Shown here: in pieces, positions 4,922 to 6,736 of the stretch | Numbering within the stretch: position 1 is the stretch's first letter | Layout of the letters: the number at the start of each line of letters is the position of its first letter | NCBI GenBank assembly: GCA_003488965.1 | Contig: DNJW01000426.1 | Span: forward strand, 9,694 to 16,429 | Reading direction: 5' to 3' | Length of the DNA: 6,736 bases | Origin: Lachnospiraceae bacterium | GTDB lineage: Bacteria > Bacillota > Clostridia > Lachnospirales > Lachnospiraceae | Program-made: the position numbers and the translations under genes | The notes under the pieces: model-generated | Database searches by the model: none | Seen by the model: the letters and a program-made list of their open reading frames with translations, nothing else | Told to the model about the DNA's origin: nothing

Positions 4922-6736
4922 ATGAGTAGTAAGGAAACTGCTGCAACGGAACCGGAATTGAATTATGGGGAAATGTTTAAGCCGCATAAGGAAGTAAGGG
5001 TCATTAAGAAGGACGGAAGCCGGGAAGATTTTAATGTGCAGAAGGTTATTGATGCGGTTGGGAAAAGCGCATACCGTGCGCTGACAAGGTTCACGGAAGA
5101 GGAGAAACAGCATATCTGCCAGTATGTAGTAGACAAGGTAACGGATTTGGAGCAGGATGAGATTCCCATTCCGGTTATGCATAATATCGTAGAGAGCGCA
5201 TTGGAGGACGTAAAACCGATTGTTGCGAAAAGCTACCGGGATTACCGTAATTATAAGCAGGATTTTGTACGCATGATGGACGATGTGTACAAAAAAAGCC
5301 AGTCTATTATGTATGTGGGAGACAAAGAGAATGCGAATACGGACAGTGCTCTGGTATCTACCAAAAGAAGCCTGATTTTTAACCAGTTCAATAAAGAACT
5401 GTACCAGAAGTTCTTTATGACAACTGAAGAAATTCAGGCATGCAGGGACGGATATATTTATGTCCATGATATGTCGGCCCGCAGGGATACGATGAACTGC
5501 TGCCTTTTTGATGTATCCAATGTTTTAACCGGCGGTTTTGAGATGGGAAATATCTGGTATAACGAGCCGAAAACTCTGGATGTGGCTTTTGATGTCATCG
5601 GAGATATTGTACTTAGCGCTGCGAGCCAGCAGTATGGCGGTTTTACGGTACCGGAAGTGGATAAAATATTAGAGCCATATGCCGAGAAAACCTATCAGAA
5701 AAGTCTGGAAAAATACAAAAGGCTGGGTATTGACAAGGAAAAAGCGGAAGAAGAGGCTTATGCGGATGTAGTAAGAGAGTTTGAACAAGGCTTTCAGGGA
5801 TGGGAATACAAATTCAATACGGTGGCGAGCAGCCGGGGGGATTATCCGTTTATTACGGTTACCGGCGGCATTGGAACAGGACGTTTTGCAAAGCTGGCAA
5901 GCATATGCATGCTGAATGTAAGGCGTAAAGGACAGGGAAAGAAAGAGTGTAAGAAGCCTGTTCTTTTCCCTAAAATTGTATTTTTGTACGATGAAAATCT
6001 CCACGGGCCGGGAAAGCCTTTGGAAGATGTTTTTGAGGCCGGTGTTAAATGTTCGGCAAAGACAATGTATCCTGACTGGCTTAGCCTGACAGGAAAAGGT
6101 TATATTGCCAGTATGTATAAACGGTATGGGAAGGTAATATCCCCTATGGGATGCCGTGCTTTTCTTTCTCCGTGGTATGAAAGGGGCGGTATGCATCCGG
6201 CTGACGACAATGATACGCCGATTTTTGTAGGCCGTTTTAATATCGGTGCTGTGTCTCTCCATCTTCCTATGATTCTTGCGAAATCAAGACAAGAAAGCAG
6301 AGATTTTTATCAGGTTTTGGATTATTATCTGAATCTGATTCGTCAGCTTCATATACGTACTTATGCTTATCTTGGGGAAATGCGGGCTTCCACAAATCCT
6401 TTGGCATATTGTGAAGGCGGTTTTTTAGGAGGAAATTTAAAACTGGGCGATAAGATTAAGCCGATTTTAAAATCCGCAACGGCAAGCTTCGGCATTACCG
6501 CTTTTAATGAATTGCAGGAGCTTTATAATGGGAAATCCCTGGTGGAAGACGGGCAGTTTGCGTTGGAGGTTCTGGAGCATATTAATAAGAGAATTAATGA
6601 ATTTAAAGAGGAAGACGGGAATTTATATGCCATTTACGGAACTCCTGCGGAAAATCTCTGCGGGCTTCAGGTAAAGCAGTTCCGGGCAAAATACGGAATC
6701 GTAGAAGGTGTATCCGACAGAGAATATGTTTCCAAC
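4922..6736 (+). CDS. nrdD: Anaerobic (class III) ribonucleoside-triphosphate reductase, 3'-truncated by the window
   Basis: The frame is open for 605 codons and runs off the window end. The enzyme makes deoxyribonucleoside triphosphates from ribonucleoside triphosphates under anaerobic conditions, using a glycyl radical installed by NrdG. An ATP-cone allosteric domain occupies about residues 24-118 (EVRVIKKDGSREDF onward). The catalytic barrel follows. NCC (192-194) and the C411 of MGCR match the two active-site cysteine regions of E. coli and phage T4 NrdD, C411 being the probable thiyl-radical residue. NCCLFDVSNVLTGGFEMGN and TPAENLC (ending C580) align well with my memory of E. coli NrdD. 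The missing part, roughly the last 110-130 residues, should hold the four zinc cysteines and the glycyl-radical glycine, so activity cannot be confirmed. nrdG would be expected downstream. Regulation by NrdR and a leader hairpin is suggested by the 5' region. Confidence 0.95.
   Translation, partial: MSSKETAATEPELNYGEMFKPHKEVRVIKKDGSREDFNVQKVIDAVGKSAYRALTRFTEEEKQHICQYVVDKVTDLEQDEIPIPVMHNIVESALEDVKPIVAKSYRDYRNYKQDFVRMMDDVYKKSQSIMYVGDKENANTDSALVSTKRSLIFNQFNKELYQKFFMTTEEIQACRDGYIYVHDMSARRDTMNCCLFDVSNVLTGGFEMGNIWYNEPKTLDVAFDVIGDIVLSAASQQYGGFTVPEVDKILEPYAEKTYQKSLEKYKRLGIDKEKAEEEAYADVVREFEQGFQGWEYKFNTVASSRGDYPFITVTGGIGTGRFAKLASICMLNVRRKGQGKKECKKPVLFPKIVFLYDENLHGPGKPLEDVFEAGVKCSAKTMYPDWLSLTGKGYIASMYKRYGKVISPMGCRAFLSPWYERGGMHPADDNDTPIFVGRFNIGAVSLHLPMILAKSRQESRDFYQVLDYYLNLIRQLHIRTYAYLGEMRASTNPLAYCEGGFLGGNLKLGDKIKPILKSATASFGITAFNELQELYNGKSLVEDGQFALEVLEHINKRINEFKEEDGNLYAIYGTPAENLCGLQVKQFRAKYGIVEGVSDREYVSN

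Noticed and set aside
4892..5467. Long minus-strand ORF (191 codons) opposite the start of nrdD
   Set aside because: It lies fully antisense to a clear nrdD reading frame, has no RBS-supported start or recognisable domain, and its translation looks like a shadow of the codon pattern.
5669..6262. Minus-strand ORF of 197 codons opposite mid-nrdD
   Set aside because: It is antisense to the conserved NrdD barrel, and its composition is unlike a natural protein with no recognisable motif.
1..6736. A defence island or novel multi-gene system
   Set aside because: Apart from the overlapping MBL/MutS-like pair, the genes are recognisable metabolic enzymes with their own signals, and no toxin, nuclease effector, reverse transcriptase, repeat array or integrase is visible.

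Overview
The window looks like chromosomal DNA of an anaerobic low-to-mid GC Firmicute, most likely Lachnospiraceae (Clostridia). The reasons are strong AGGAGG-type ribosome binding sites, sigma-A-type promoters with 17-bp spacers, an oxygen-sensitive class III ribonucleotide reductase, and the general character of the proteins. The family-level assignment is inference; no rRNA or other marker gene is present. All genes are on the + strand and tightly packed, and I see no mobile element, CRISPR array, tRNA or rRNA.

Layout. Positions 1-31 may hold the last codons of an upstream gene that overlaps the next start by ATGA. Positions 28-753 encode a metallo-beta-lactamase (MBL) fold hydrolase. It overlaps by 13 bp a gene (741-2429) for a membrane-anchored MutS-family ATPase that lacks the mismatch-recognition part of true MutS. 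At 2435-2762 lies a compact single-gene unit: promoter, strong RBS, a 59-residue single-span membrane protein (2520-2699) and a terminator-like hairpin. Next come a YjjG-type HAD pyrimidine nucleotidase (true start probably 2785) and a PLP-dependent class I/II aminotransferase (true start probably 3560), separated by an imperfect inverted repeat. The window ends inside nrdD, the anaerobic ribonucleotide reductase. Its 605 visible codons start at 4922 and include the ATP-cone and most of the catalytic barrel, but not the zinc site or glycyl-radical loop.

Regulation is clearest in front of nrdD. A TTGACA-17-TATACT promoter is followed by two NrdR-box-like operators spaced about three helical turns apart. 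They are also near-perfect inverted copies of each other. A 12-position stem followed by five T residues then lies inside the leader, before the nrdD RBS. This suggests NrdR repression plus possible transcription attenuation, although the same hairpin may simply end the aminotransferase transcript.

Functional theme: NrdD makes deoxynucleotides and the HAD enzyme removes phosphate from pyrimidine nucleotides, so both touch nucleotide pools, but nothing in the sequence ties them into one pathway. I do not see a convincing new multi-gene system. The parts most worth following up are the nrdD leader, the orphan small membrane protein unit, and the overlapping MBL/membrane-MutS pair.
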